Shown here: one piece after another, positions 33,112 through 47,900 of the stretch
Numbering within the stretch: position 1 is the first letter of the stretch
Layout: the number at the start of each line of letters is the position of its first letter
Assembly: GCA_950295325.1 (NCBI GenBank)
Contig: OX485806.1
Coordinates: 39,680,001-39,744,000, forward strand
DNA length: 64,000 nucleotides
Source of the DNA: Polytrichum commune
Lineage: Eukaryota; Streptophyta; Polytrichopsida; Polytrichales; Polytrichaceae
Direction: 5' to 3'
The notes under the pieces: model-generated
Databases searched by the model: none
The model's input: only the letters and a program-made list of their open reading frames with translations
What the model was told of the DNA's origin: nothing
Made by a program: the position numbers and the translations under genes

Positions 33112-36100
33112 GTTGCTGAGTATCGTCATCCCAACTCAAGTTTAAGAGTGATCCTTTGAATGTTACACTTGAAAGTGTCGTACCACTTTAGTTTCTCATG
33201 TAGGTTAACACACGACTATCAAATGACAATGAAAGAAACCGAGATTTGACAAAATGTTGTTTTGAAAATCAACTTCACAACAAATTAATGGCACACCATC
33301 AATACTAAATGTTAAAACAAAAGGTACACTTGTACTTTATAGTTCTTGAAAATCATGATACACATAGAGAAATTTTGAAATGCATAGGAGAGAACAATAT
33401 GCGAGCCAAAGGGTCCCTTCAATAGGAGTATCTTTAAATGTGCTTGGACTTAATAGCAACATCCCTAGGTATACTAGTTCTCAATGCTTCTTGAATCATG
33501 AGTCGTTGTACCATCATATGAATGCATTTGAATGTGCAAAACATTCATGAATTCCAATGATAGCGTTCTTTAACAAAGCATGCCCATTATGTAGGCCTCG
33601 GAATTCTAGTGAAATGAAGCATGGTATACTTGCTTGTGTTACACCTCAAACTGTGAGATCAATCTAGATTTGTACCAATGTGATTTAGTTTTGAGACACG
33701 TATATGCACAAGTTTAAATTGATGGTTTACAAGACCCAACAATGTAACTAAACAATATTATGAGTAGGTGGCATTCAATTATAGAAATAGAGAACAACAT
33801 CATTGTGGCCTACATTAAGGAGAAAACATAAAGTAAAGTAGGACACATGTTTCTCCCCGATACTAAGGGCCAGTTTACACCATGGACCATGAAGTTAAAC
33901 CATGGAAGATGGCCTTTTCCTATGGTCTGACTTCCATGGTCTAATTTCTTTAAAAAAAACTAATCTACAAAGCCTTTGGTTCCCCTCACTAGGTGTAAAC
34001 CCAATGTGGAACAAGAGGAATGACCATGCACCAAAAAATGATTGTGCTGATTTTTTTAATATATAAAAAGGTCAATTTTGGAAATTAAAAAAAAATGACC
34101 ATTCTCTTGTCTTCCTTTGTCTTTATCTTCTCTTCCCCAAAAACAATTCATTAAATTATTTTATTATAACAACATTTCTTCGCCATGGGCCTCTGTTGTT
34201 TTCTACTAGAGCACCTCTTTTGCCTCTCCTACCACAAAACCCGTTGGATCGCGTTAGTGAATAATGTCAACCTTAAAATATATCTTTTGGGGACCTCAAA
34301 CTGCATGGTCATTTTGACATTTTTTCTTTGGTGTAAATTGAAGTAATCCCATGGCGAGTTCAACAACCAATCATATATTTTAGAGGGCCTTGGGACGACT
34401 TCACGATCCATGTTGTAAACAACCCCTAATGCAATGCCAAATGGAATAAAACCCCAAAATTCAATAAGCTCACTCAAAATGACTGCCCATAAAATGCATA
34501 GATGTCCATGCCACACAAACTTTCAAGCTCGTATGTGCATAATACATGAGCAACATGAGAACCACATCGTATTTGAAAGAGAAAATTACCCTTCCACACT
34601 TTGTCACATATACCAAACCAACACATGGGTCCGCCTTCTCAATGTGTGACCACTCAACCCCAACCCCCAACCATTGATAATGTAATAGCAATTTGGCATA
34701 ATGAAGGAATACGGCTCATTTAAAAACAACTCCCAAATCACTACACCACCAAGTGATAAACCTTCATATACTTGTGAGAGTCAAACTAGACTTTATCCTA
34801 GCATGACACCACATTCATAACCCTTCCAACCATAGCAAACATCACAAATGCTCTCCCACCCCAACATCAGTTGTTTCCATGCAATCAAACAACCAACAAA
34901 GAATTGCATGGCAACACACCAAAACTATAGAAATGACTTGTAAAATCTCACTCTCTCTCACTCTCTCACTCAAATGTATTAACAAGACAAATATCTAGAA
35001 AGAAAATTATTTGACATAGAATGAAAGTGGTGGGTTACCTCACATCATTGTGTGACACACAAGAATATGACCCTCATATTATCATAGTGCTATCAAATGA
35101 GCATCAATTATAGTGAATTGAGGCCATCGTATTATTGGACATGTGAATGACAACTAGAATGAAACAAAATAATATGGAAAAAGAAAGTCTAGTGACAAAT
35201 ACAAATGGTAGGAATGTGGTAAAGACAAGGTCAACAAAGGGTTTTACTCATTTAAATTGTATTCATAGGTCCGTTCTGTTATATTGAGAGGAAAATGGAA
35301 GCATTAATATAGCCTAAATATTTGGAAAGAGAAGGAAGGAGTCTAGAGGGACTTTTGTGTTTGGGTCTACCGTCACTAAGCATTTAATTTGGAAGTGCCA
35401 TGACTAGGCGATTAGGGATATAAATTTAGCCCCCTTAAATTTGTTGAATGACATATTAGGTGGCATGTGTTTTGAATAAGCCCAAGGATTGGCCCAAACT
35501 CAACATGAATCCCATCAATTACATTGGAGATGTAATGTACTATAATAGCCATGTGTAGGTTATGAGGGAGGCATGTATTGTGCGAGTCATAAAATTGACT
35601 AGAAATCATAAATTCAACAAACCAAGGACACGGTGACATGGGTGGCTTAATTTCAAGGCCTTGAGATCCCAATGGGGACTTTGGGGTTGAGTTGCCTAAG
35701 GTGATAACAATATTCGGACAGGTGACTTTCCTGGATGCACTTGATTTTCAGTGCACCCTACCACCTATGGTCCACCCAATCATAGTGAGGATATCTTGGT
35801 GAAGTGGATTTATTTTTCAACCAGCTGTGTGGGAAGCTAGAGGCTTGCCCTTGGAAGAGATAGGTCCCAGCTGGCTTGTCCATACCTAGTCAAGGTGTTC
35901 TCCTTTAAAAAGGAGGCAGTAGTCTTCGAGGACACTTTATTTCATGTAATGTTTATTTCGGGATTACATATAGGTTTAGACCAACATGAAAATGAAGGAA
36001 CGCCATAATTCATGTTGGTGGCAACATCGGAGTCATCTTTCTTTTCTATCTTACTTGACATGTAACAATACTAGATTGGCAACACATGGGAGGGGTCTCA

Positions 36101-38456
36101 ACACAATGTCAGGTAAATTAGTTAAATCTATACACATTGAGTAGATTTTCATTCCTTTATGTACATGAATCTTCACTTTGATAATGAATAAGATATTCAT
36201 GCAAGCTTCAAAAAGTATGAGGCAAATGGCTACGATCACGATTTGGATTTCATAATGATCTTGTATTAATTGTATGTTTCCTATCCTATAAGAAGTGGGT
36301 GCAAAGAGAAAAAGTATCCATCTAAGGCACGTCTACTTCGATTTGATACTTTTTGAATGACCTATGTATAGTGTGTAGGACACTATGTGCCCAAGGGGTG
36401 AACTCTTCATTCAAAACCTAAATGACACATGTGGGTGACTATAAAATAAAACCCTTTATGTAGAAGTAATTTCTAGATAAGAACAAATGAATAAGTACAA
36501 TTGCTAGGCTAGAAAATGGACTCTTGTATTTACACTAAGCTTTTCAAATTCATGTGATAAATGCCCCTACTACATATACAAAACATAAATCATGAAATAA
36601 ACATGCCTTTGTTACATATACAATCCACTCTTATTTTCCAATGAGAAAGCCATTAGATACGTTTTCATCCATAGGATACAACTCTTAATAGCTTGACCCT
36701 AAAAAAAATCGTTATTAAAGCTCAACCAATAAATAATAATAGATGAAAAGGTAAATTGGATGAAACTAGCACACTATAATCAACTTTTCTTTCTCTAAAC
36801 CTTAAGCAACATTTTGTACATCTACCTTTACTTCCAAAAAAAAAATTCACAACCTTTTAAATGTACACATTAGAGAAAACATTATTGAGTTGGTTTGTGT
36901 ATAGTATGTACACTAATGCCTCATATTATACCCCTTTCTACACTCATGTTAATTCGTACGTGGTATGAAGAGTCCACCATTGGGACTATGTGAAAGACAA
37001 GTGTATGGAAAATGGATGACCCAATGTAGGCAATGCCATAGACTTTTACACTTTGATGAAGTATATGAAGGGCATTAAAAGTAAATGTTGCATGTCACTT
37101 TCATGTGAGAATATGGTCGTATGTTCTAACAAACATGTTGTTTAAGTGAGACCATAGGTAATAAATGCTCAAGAATCACATTCATCCCACACAAAATGTA
37201 ACCAAGGCACAATTTACATGGGACGGTAGCACAAATGGTCGGAGTTTATGACCAAAATGGGTTTGAGCTATGTACAAATTGAAATGTGATCCTAACATTG
37301 TGAGTCACATGGCTTTGGAATCCACTTCAAAATGCTAATCCATTGAGATAATAAACACATAATTCACATCAGTATAAGATTTAAATTACATAAATTATGG
37401 TGAATATTGTGGGCTACAATATTGAGCTTATGTGGCGTTTATTGGGGGTCCTAATATTGTGGTTGCACATTATTTAGTAACCTATGATATTGAACATGAG
37501 AGGTCCGAATTTTAGGTTACAATATTATTATTGGATTGAGTTTAAGTTTGCATTGCACTACTATTTATTTAACAAGTGAAATTATCTTCTTAAAGTGAGC
37601 AAATGCTCAATAAAGGTGGTGGTCACACACCAATACCTACCTGCAATAAACACCTCCATATTCTTCAAAAAGCGATAATGCATCCTTCAAGTCTTCCTTG
37701 TTTTTCACAAACAAACAAACAATCCCTCTTGTAGAACTTTTGATGCTCTTTCAATGAACACTAAGATTGCCTCCTAACTCTTAGACGTTAGAGTGCAAAG
37801 ACCATTTAAAGATAAATGAATTTTCATGCCAAAATTTTGTTGTTTTTCTTGCCTTGCCTTGGTTGCCACTGTTAGGAAAAGTATCTATCTATCTATCTAT
37901 CTATCTCTAGTATTAAAAAAGATGATTGAGGCAAGATGATGAACCCGATTTTACTTTACATACATACTTTTACATATATCCAAGTTATAACGCAATAGGC
38001 CACAATGCTAGTCTTCATGAAAGTAGTCCCCTACAAACAAAAAGACTCTATAATTCACACTAGCCTTAGCAAACAAAACAACTTTTCATTTCTTTTACTT
38101 TATTTCCTAAAACTAGTCTTAAGTTAAGTTAAGTTTACTTTTATCTTTTCTTAACACTCGCCTAATTATACTAACCTACTAACCCTAAACCTAGCAACAA
38201 AGCGGTTCCTTTCCTTTGAAGCTAGTTTAGATCACGGTGGCTTGTCGATTTACCTTCTTCTAGGTAAACGAGTTTTAGATTCTACGGTTGGCGGGTGGTT
38301 TTGATAGAAAGGAGGTACTAACCTATCCTATCTAGCGACGATGTTTTGGAGTACTAGTTTAACTTCCTCAAGTAACAAGTTTGACTAACTTAGTTTTCGT
38401 AAAATGTTTTTCTTCGAGATTGGATGCGGAAATAAAAGCGGAATCGTGAGGGCCAC
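33112..38456. other. Intergenic stretch upstream of the Tra1-like gene
   Basis: AT-rich, no gene recognised. A TAA-GGGCC(A)GTTTACAC end like the Tourist-type family occurs at 33864-33880 without a clear partner. A family B fragment lies at about 36120-36340, and a TATC microsatellite at 37880-37906. The last kilobase should hold the Tra1 promoter, but no convincing core element was picked out. Confidence 0.5.
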
Positions 38457-38526
38457 ATGGCGCATGTGACACTCACGTATGCGAATTTGGAGCAGCACGC
38501 TTCGAAGCTGTTGAACCAACATGAAA
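38457..38526 (+). CDS. Tra1-like exon 1: start codon
   Basis: The exon reads MAHVTLTYANLEQHASKLLN and ends QHE+A at donor GTAAGTTAAG. The NLEQHASKLL block corresponds to the N-terminal NFEQHSRHLV block of plant Tra1. The one leftover base joins CG of exon 2 to give Thr. An in-frame TAA lies 24 bases upstream, so translation cannot start earlier in this exon. Confidence 0.82.
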
Positions 38527-41500
38527 GTAAGTTAAGTCACCCGCTACACCCGTACTCTTTCGATTTTCGAAGAACGATCGATAAATGTCGCTAAAACCGC
38601 CACTTTTACGTGTGGAATTGTATGTATCTACTAGATTCGCCGTATTGATGTAGAGTTTTAGAAATTTCTTAATTCGCAATTGAAAGGGATCTCATCTCGT
38701 CGCACCGAAGCATGTTGTACTTGAGTTTGAAACACAGAAGTTACAAGAATTCAAAGTTGTGATGTTGAGGTGGTGGGCATTCTCAGAATCAATATGTACT
38801 TAATATTACAAGATTTTAGGATTTTGGGGTTTTGATTTAGGGTGGGGTGTTGGTTTCAACATACTTTACCTTGACAATTCAACTTGAACAGTGGTTTTCA
38901 TGCACAAATCCTTTGAATCCTAGCTACCTGGTGTCCTAAACGTGACCGATTCATGTAAGATACAATAGACGGTGTAAGATACAATAGACAAGCATATTGA
39001 GCATATATACTAACTATTACATTCAAGAAGATTTAAATAAACATCTTGTTAGCAATTGACGTGGGATTCCAACACAACAAAACATGTTTTATTTGGAATT
39101 CCACATGCACAGATTGAAAGGGTTCAAAATTCTATTAGTAGACGAATTAAAATCAACATGGAACTTGATGTTATGATGATGAACATACTCATAATCAATA
39201 TGTACTTATTATGCATAATTTTTAGGATGTTGGATTTAGCACCATCTACCTTAAACCTTTTCAAACAAGTTTTGACATGTTTTACTATCTTCTTAATCAT
39301 GTACCATAGATTGGACATTGAGTGTAGTGTAGCGTCGATGACTGAGGTTCGAACCATAAATTTAAGTTGTAAGAACTTTGAATGTTTCATTCTCGTATGC
39401 CCACATTTCAGAAATTCAAATCTAATTAAAACATCCTCATTGGCATGTTTGCCGCCCTTCAAAAAAAAGGTTCATGTGTTTTCTCTGATTTGAAGCGTTT
39501 ATTCGTAGTTTTGGTCCTCTAATTGATTTTAAGCCTAAAATGAGAAATTCATTGCAACTAACGTATGCGGTGTGATTCGGTTCATTTTCTTAATTAGTCG
39601 GACACCCATATATGAGTAAAATGTGTGTTAGGTTAGGATAAAGAAACCAACATGGTGAAGACACATGTTTAAAAAGGGTGGACTATGTTTTCAAATTTCA
39701 ATAACTATTCCACACTTAATAGTAAACACAATTGGGAGAATTGATGTTATCAACGAACAAGCCAACAAACACGCAGTTCTAATAACCCCAACAAAATCAA
39801 ACGAGGTCCAATTTTCAACCTGCTTTTTTTGCTGATGTTTCATCATAGATTTACTAATGTAATACAAATTTGGAGACGTAAATTTGATCAATGAAAGCCG
39901 AAGAACAAGAAAACTAGCCGCCAATTAACATTTACATACTCTAAATTGTGTAGCAATTGCAAAGGACGACCCGAGAGAAAGTATAGCATTTACGGACTCG
40001 ATCGTATTCACATTGACGAGAACAATGTAAAATGTTCGATTAATTCTCATCCTTTTTCTTTTTTTCTTTTTTTTTCACGATCTTTCTTTTGCAGCGTTGC
40101 AAAATAAGTTGTTGTTGGTGAGGTCTCTTCGGATTCATATCGAGATCGTGCAAACCACAAAGTACCAAAGCTTCTTGGACACATTCTTCCCCGTGTTTGA
40201 GAGGTTTTTGACGCACACAACGACGCCGCAAACGGAAGAAGACAATGAGGAGCAAAAACTCCGCTATGAGGTTCTCGACATCTTGTCGAGGTTGCCGACC
40301 AACGGGGTCATGGTGGCGTATGCGGCGAGGCTATGCAAGTTGGTCGTATTTTGCTTGAGCCAAGAGAACGAGAAAAATGGGCTCATGTGTCTTCGGATTT
40401 TGCATAACTTGCACCAACATTTACAGCCGCAAATCCAACACGAGACTCAAGCATTTGTCATCTTCATTCATAAGGTAAGTTATTGTGTGTGTCTGAATTT
40501 CCTTTTGTTCAAAGTTGGGTATATTTTCATATGAGGTTGTGACCCCTAACAAGGGGGGGGGGGGGGGGAGAGAGAGAGAGAGTTTAACTTGTGCAACTTT
40601 GAATATTAAGTGAGAACAAGTCTAGCATGGTCTTCTATAATTATAAATATCTTAGAAGCAAATAAGGTCTTGAGAATACATCTTTAGAATATTATTTGAA
40701 TATTACTAGGGGTTTAGGGTTTTAGATTTGCTCTAGATTTTGGGTCTATATTTTTGGTTTAGGGTTTAGAATATACTATGAATATTGGGGCACGAACAAG
40801 GGTGATTCATTCCAATTGGATCCCATTAGACTGATTCACGGTTTTTCATGCCACTTCCAAAATCAAATCATCTAGAAAAAATCATGTACAGTACAAGCTA
40901 GTTCATTGCGTGGACACCTTCCCAATGGATGAGTTTATGTGATCGCCACAAATCCGTAACCATTGATTTTTGAGTGCTAAGGAGAAGAAGAGATATTCAA
41001 CATTCAAGTCAATTTGATACCCACCTTTATAATTTTACAAGAGTGAGGCGCTTTAACTTTCAAAACTTTTGATGTATATTACCAAGACTTTTTAAGGTGA
41101 CAATGAAGTGAAATATTGGTATAAGATACATCATTAGAGTTAAACCCAACTAATCAATTTTTTTTTGTGTTGTAACATGTGGTTATACTATGTTGCAGTT
41201 GCAAATGCTAGCAAGAGTATTGTGAGATGTCGTAGAACCTCTTAAATGCTAAAATTTAGAAGCTAATTAATAAGGAATCAAGACCTCATGAAATATGGGA
41301 TTTTTTGAGGATGCCATTGAGGACTCTCAACCAAATACCAAATTGAGGAAAGTTTAACAACCTTTTATTATTATTATTATTATGTTTTAAGAAAGAAAAC
41401 TCCATATGATTCTTGAGATTTGAAATTTATTGGCATTGAAATTCAACATCTATGTGGTGAAGTAGTTAAGACAAATACACAAATCTACATTTCCTAAGAT

Positions 41501-44500
41501 CACTTGTTGGTGCTTGTGAGCTACTATAGGTGTATCATGATTTTGAGCATAACGCAACGAAGGCAATCGAAGGAAGTCGACATGATGATTTTGAAGGCAC
41601 GTCGGCATCAAAGAACTCAACATTACTTCCCGGTTGTCTATCATTCAAAGTGATCACCGAAAGCATTCTATTCTTCATGCGATTGCTTTCGTCACCGGAC
41701 TCCGAAGGCCAAAGAGATATGGTCTCTAAGATCGTACCTCTCATTGTGAAGGCGGTCGGATTCCAATATCCGGACTCGTCGAGTTATTTACACACTAATT
41801 GTCCGTCAAGTAATTTACAACAAATTTTGACCGAGTTGAAAGTGGGGCAAGCTAAGGCTTTGATGACGTTGATGGTGCTCATGAAGGTGCATCCCGAGGC
41901 CGTGCGTCCACACGCAAGAGACATCGCGAACAACATTGTGAAATCGCTCGAAAGTTGCCCAAGTCACGTCACCGAAATACGAAGAGTGAGTCCTTGAAGC
42001 TTCCAATTTATCTTGCCATGAATTTTAAGATTCCCATACATCAATCAATTTCGACTTAGTGTCGCAAACAATATTTGAACTCATATATTGCTAAGAACAT
42101 CGTGAAGTCACTTGAAAGTTGCCTTTAGTTTATCGAATCACAAAGAGTGAGTCCTTGAAGGTTTCAATTACTTTTTTGTTTCAAAATGATTGTCTGTGTT
42201 CCTAACTTTGGCGAGATTAAGGCCCGCTGACCATTGACAAAATAGTTGTAAGTATGACTCTTCAAATAGAAAACAACAACTACTCTGAAACGTCCCTTGA
42301 GGTTGCCATGTCGAAAGACTACTTGATGATTAAAGTTTGGCACGAACATATTTGACTTTGAGCCTCAAATTTCTAGCTCGGCAGATAAACGGGACAATCA
42401 TTTTGGGACCAAAAAATCTCGGAGGTCGGACAATCATTTTGGGACGGAGGGAGTATCTTGGAATGAACCAAAATATTCTTAGATAGCAGTCAATCTTAGA
42501 TTATGTGACCAACAACATTAATATTCATATGTTGCTAACAACACTTTGAAGTCACTTGAAAGTTGCCCTCATGTTATTGAATTACAAAGAGTGATTCCTT
42601 GAAGCTTCATTTATCTTGCAATGAAACTCAAAGAATCCTAGATGCCAATCAATCTTAAGATAAGATGACAACAACCATTTGAACTCATAGGTGAGTGAAA
42701 ACTAGATCAAAACTCTTAGCATCATAACTTGCTTAAGTTTTAATGGAAGGATCTATTGATCGAATTCTACATTGGATGATGATGATGATGATGATGATGA
42801 TAATTTCATAATTATTGGTTGTTTGAATGATACATCTAACATAAAAAAGCATGAACAAGATTTTCATCATATTCTAGTATTTCAACATTCAAATTAGATT
42901 TGAGAACTGATTGGAGTGAACTCAAGAGTCATATTTTTTTAGAGAATTATTATTCAACAACAACAACAACATGTTTTGAGAATATATATATAGTTTGGTT
43001 TCACTTGAATTGTTGGTGCTAAGCTGGTAGATTGTGTGACTAATTATGGGTTATTGCAGGACCTTTTTGAAGTCATTCGCAAATTTCTAGCGTTGGATTG
43101 GAGAACTACATTTCCGGATTTTGTCTACAAATTGTACGATGAAAGGTAGGACCACGACTCCACCAAGCTAGAGATGAAACCTTCAAAATGGACATTGATG
43201 AAACTATGTATTCAATGTTTTGAACTCTTATTGAAGTAAAAATGTGTCTAACTTTCTTGTGGGAAGTCAGCCCTATGGGGCGGATATCCCAATACACTTC
43301 TCATTACCATGATATTTTTATAGGAAGATGTGTGAGTCCTAAGTGAATATTTGTATTTATAATTCAATGAAACCTCAAGGATCATTTGGATGTTGAAGAA
43401 TCTATATAATCAACAAAATAATAAAGAAGAACGAGCATGCATTTTAACGTACTCGTAATCATGTTTGCTTATACACTTCAATCAATCGGATGATCTTATT
43501 GTACAACTCCAAAATGTTGTTAAATTTGGATTGGGTCTTTATCCGGTTGGGGTCCAATTTTCACTTAATTATTATGGGTTCTTAACAAGCTCGTAGATTC
43601 TTCAACATCTTGCGGTTGTTTCTTCAATCACTTTGGATTTCTAGATCAACACATTGTGAGTCACCCCTAAATTGCCCCTTCAATAGACTTATAATATCAC
43701 TTCAAAATCTAGATAGGAACCCCTAATAACTCTTACATCATACAAGACTCTATGGGAGTTAAATATCGTCATTTTTGTGGGTTGAAAAACATATTGATAT
43801 GACAATCTTTTGGTGGTTTGGGGAGTTAGGGTTCTATTAGGAAGCAAGCAAAAGGGACCCGAATCTCTTCATTTGTCGGTGGCCGAGGTGTTGTACACTC
43901 TCTTCAACTATGCTAGCACGCGCCTTGACACTCCCTTTGTGGTAAACTCATCATCCACAAACCCTAGATTAACCTCAAATATTAAGGGTTTCAAGTTAAA
44001 TGTGGCTATCTCAAATGAACGGGACCTTGTGCAAATTTGTGAGGTTAAAATTGTATTTCACACAACTTACTACTCAAAGGAAGTGAAAAATAAATGGTGA
44101 ATGTGATGATGGTGATCGACGTCCAAATACATATTGCACTAAATACTCCTAATACTGTGGGTGGAGAATTAGTGTGGAAAAATTAATGTGGGCCATACTA
44201 ATTTTCTAGTCAAGGTGGAAATAACCTAAAAACGTGGTTGTTTAGCCCCAGTTCTCATTTTGTGCTATAGGTATATGGCAAAGACACTAATTTATTTTGA
44301 CTACAACTCACATGTGTGTGTTGTGGGTGTAGAGTCAACAAATTGTCAACACTTCCACACGATTCATCAACGAATATACCTTGCCTTTCATTTGTCAATT
44401 GAAATTACTTCGAGTCATTCTCTCAATGGTAAGTACACTACATTTTGTATTTGGTGTCGTCAATTCTATTTGTCTTGCCCGATACTAATTGTAAACCACC

Positions 44501-44885
44501 CGTGTGGTGTCACCAACACTAAATGTAAACCTATCATTTTTTTTTTAAATCCTGTAAAAATATTTGGGCACTATAGATTCACAATGTTATTATCACTTAT
44601 TGAGTGATTTTTCATCCAAATTTCAATCATCCATGACAATACTTGTAAAATTCTTTATAAGATGTATCATTAGAAAGTTACCACAGTGACACGAAACACC
44701 ATTGACACTAAATACACTAAATATTTAGTGTAGTACCGCCAACATCGTGAGATTTTAACATCCACATATCAATTTGCTACCAAACACACTTCAGGTATTG
44801 TAATTGAAAAAGTAGTGCGAGCTCCATGTGTGTCCTTTGAATTACTATTTTTTTCCTTACTAGAAATTTCATATATATATATATA

Positions 44886-44933
<48 letters not shown>

Positions 44934-47900
44934 TTTAAGTGATATTGACCTCTACTTTTGGGGGCTTGCTTCAAACTATCCTTGACAACATAGATTGAAT
45001 GAAATGCAATTGATTTTAAAGTCTAGGAAGTCAAAAAACATATGAAACTGAAATTTGATTAAAGTAGGGTAAAAAAAGTTAGGTAGTTCCCTAAAGTAAC
45101 GAAGTTTAGTGGCCTATTTGAGATAATGGCTGATATCAACATGATGACCTACTTGGTAGAAAGACTTGAGGCTACCTAGTCTTAGATTTTGAAATAGGAA
45201 GTAAAACTTATCTTGGGGTTGGGGAAATGTATGGGGAATTGGTGATGCAGGCTGTAACCCTTCATGCAAAAAAAAATCTAGGTTTTCCAAAGGAAGAGGC
45301 AAACGCTATCATGGTATATTCATTTTCATCATTTTCATCCATTTATTATCATGTTATATGGAGAGAGGGAGTTATCATATTATATGGAACAGGAGGAGGT
45401 TATCATATACAAGCATACATCTCATTCATCCAACGTAAAAACCTTTTAATAATATGCAACCAAGAGATTATAAATTGTAGCTCTTTTAACACCAAAATTG
45501 TATCTTTAAAGACCTTGAACTTGTCTACCACAGAGAACGAACACCATAAAGACACATGTTTAGAAGAGACTAGACTACGCCTTCGAGATTTATTAAGTAC
45601 TCCACACTTGATAGTGAACACAACGGGGAGGCCCTCCCCATATGTTCAGTTTAAAATCAACAAACATGCACTTTCTATAACCATAACCAAATATTAACGA
45701 GAAGTCCAATTTATATTCTGATTATTTTTGCTAATGCTTTGTTGTAGAATTGCTAATGTAACATAAATAAAATTATGGAAATTTAACCGGTAGAAGTTGG
45801 AGAACATGAAATACGAACCACATAACACCCACATACCTTATATGACATGCCATTTGCACACAACTAACTCTCATTGGCTCATGTAGGTTCAAATCATGGA
45901 AACATTTATGATCCACTTCCGGGCGGTCAAGGGGTACCTACCAAAGGTATATTAAGAGATGCTTAGAGTAGGTCTTGTCAAAATTCTTTGAACTTTTCAT
46001 TAGGTAGAATAGGCATACTAGCTATACTATTACTTCTCTCAAATTCATATCCATAGTATTCTCCACATTTACCAATAGTGTTCAATTTTGGATACATACA
46101 TACATAGATAGATACACATGTGATGCTAAGATCGTGAAGTGAACATGTCAAGGATGTGATCTAGTGGATAATAAGACTTAAGGAATTCAAGCTTATGTGA
46201 GTTTCTATAGCGCTAGAAACTTTAACGATCTCAACATTTGCATAAAATTCGTTTTGTTGCTTTGTCGGATTACATAGATGGAAAGATAACCCAATGCAAT
46301 GAGAAAAAGAAGAAATAAGAGGTTTTGAAGTTCTTACTAAGGGGGGAATTGATAGTATAGTTATGTTGAATCCTTAATAAAACTATACTCAATATATAAA
46401 TAAATAATCAACGTCGGGCAATCTGACGTGAATTTGAGCCCGTTGGCTCTACCTTGCTCAAGAATCTTCTTGATGCAGGACAGGGTAAACTGCCTACCTT
46501 GCAGTGTGTGGACTCTTGGCTTTCTATCTGATTCTTCTTCCTCGTCTTTCTTCTTTTTAATAAAAATTTTCTTTAAATATTTAAGTTTTTTACCCCCGTC
46601 AAGGAGAAAGAAGATTTCACAGCGGGTTTTGAACCGCCAACCACTCCATTCAGAATTGGATACCTCTCCACTATCATCCTTTAATTTAGGATCATCTCGG
46701 ACCTTAAAACTATACTAAGTTACAGAGTGGTTTACTTTTTGGATCAAATTTTTTGTGTGTAGGTGCTACCCGTGGATGCAAAGGATGCAAAAGAGGATGC
46801 GGAGAAGAGATCCATTGAGCAGCTTGTTTATATACTCTTCATTGGTTAGTGTGAACCCCTCAACGCCCAAGGAAACACACAATTGGATTTTCATTAAATA
46901 AAATAGAATTGTATTTTAAACTTACCTAAATGTAAGACATCGTGCATGTCGCAGCTTTGCAAGATTGTAGGTTTTAAATTTGAAGCGTTCTTATGGGTTA
47001 TGTCGAATGTGAAAGAATCAAACTTCTTCAATAGAGTTTTCTAGCTTTTCTTGTACTATAAACACCTAATATTGTCCATTGAGCAATTATGAAGTAGTAC
47101 ATGAGTTTAGGGTTTAGGGTTGGGGTTGTACATTAAGACCCCAAACAAACTATTTATAAATGAATGTCAAGAGCGAAAACTTCCCATTTATAGTAGAAAT
47201 CACTTACCAAACTAAAATAACATGGTCAAAATGTGATCCTAGTATCTATTAGAGTTATCCTTAAAGTCGGGTCTCAAAGAGGGACGAAACAGTGGGTTTG
47301 ATCCTTTTTTTGAGAAAACTTTCTATCAAGAGCTCATTAGCTTGTTGTGCACTAAAACCTATTTGGGAAGTTGGGTGAGGCTTTTGGGGACCTCTTCCTT
47401 TCCACCTCACACACTTTGAGAGAATTTCAGGATCTAAAATAGGTATGCGCATGGGGCCTATTGTTTTGAATCCTAAATCAGCTTGGGCAAAGGTAGCTTA
47501 GCCCACCCATCCTAGTAGGACAAGTTAGAAAGCAAATTTTGAACCGTCTGACACCATTCTTTGTGTATGATAATTCAAGCATCAAGAAAACTTGGGTGAC
47601 TTTGTGTTAATTCTTATAAACTCAAGTTTTGGGACTAATTCCACGGTTTTGTGTGCTTTACTTTACAAATAACTCCATTGTATTGCTAATCAAGATTGTG
47701 TTAAATTGGTAGGGCTTTGCACCCTTGTGACTATGAACTTTGTCAATGTGACTCAAAGCTCAACAAGTGGGGAGCCAAATAATGGTGTGTCGACTTTGAA
47801 GGTCTTGACACGCGATGAGGTATTTTAGAAACTCACTCTTGCAATGAGAATTGATTCCATTTGTTGACGTGCCAAAATCCTTAGAATTGTTTTTGAGTGT

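Noticed and set aside
35719-36030. Possible LTR end followed by a primer-binding-like sequence (GGTGGCAACATCGGAG)
   Set aside because: No second LTR, no polypurine tract and no gag or pol similarity could be found.
39056-39493. Overlapping open frames of over 110 codons on both strands
   Set aside because: They lie inside intron 1 of the Tra1-like gene, overlap each other on opposite strands and have no recognisable similarity.
44260-44607. A 115-codon open frame on the plus strand
   Set aside because: The Tra1 exon here (44333-44428) uses a different frame that fits the family and both flanking phases.
46428-46690. tRNA-like motif (GGTTTTGAACCGCCAACCAC) suggesting a SINE
   Set aside because: Only a weak T-arm-like match, with no matching A box, tail or second copy.
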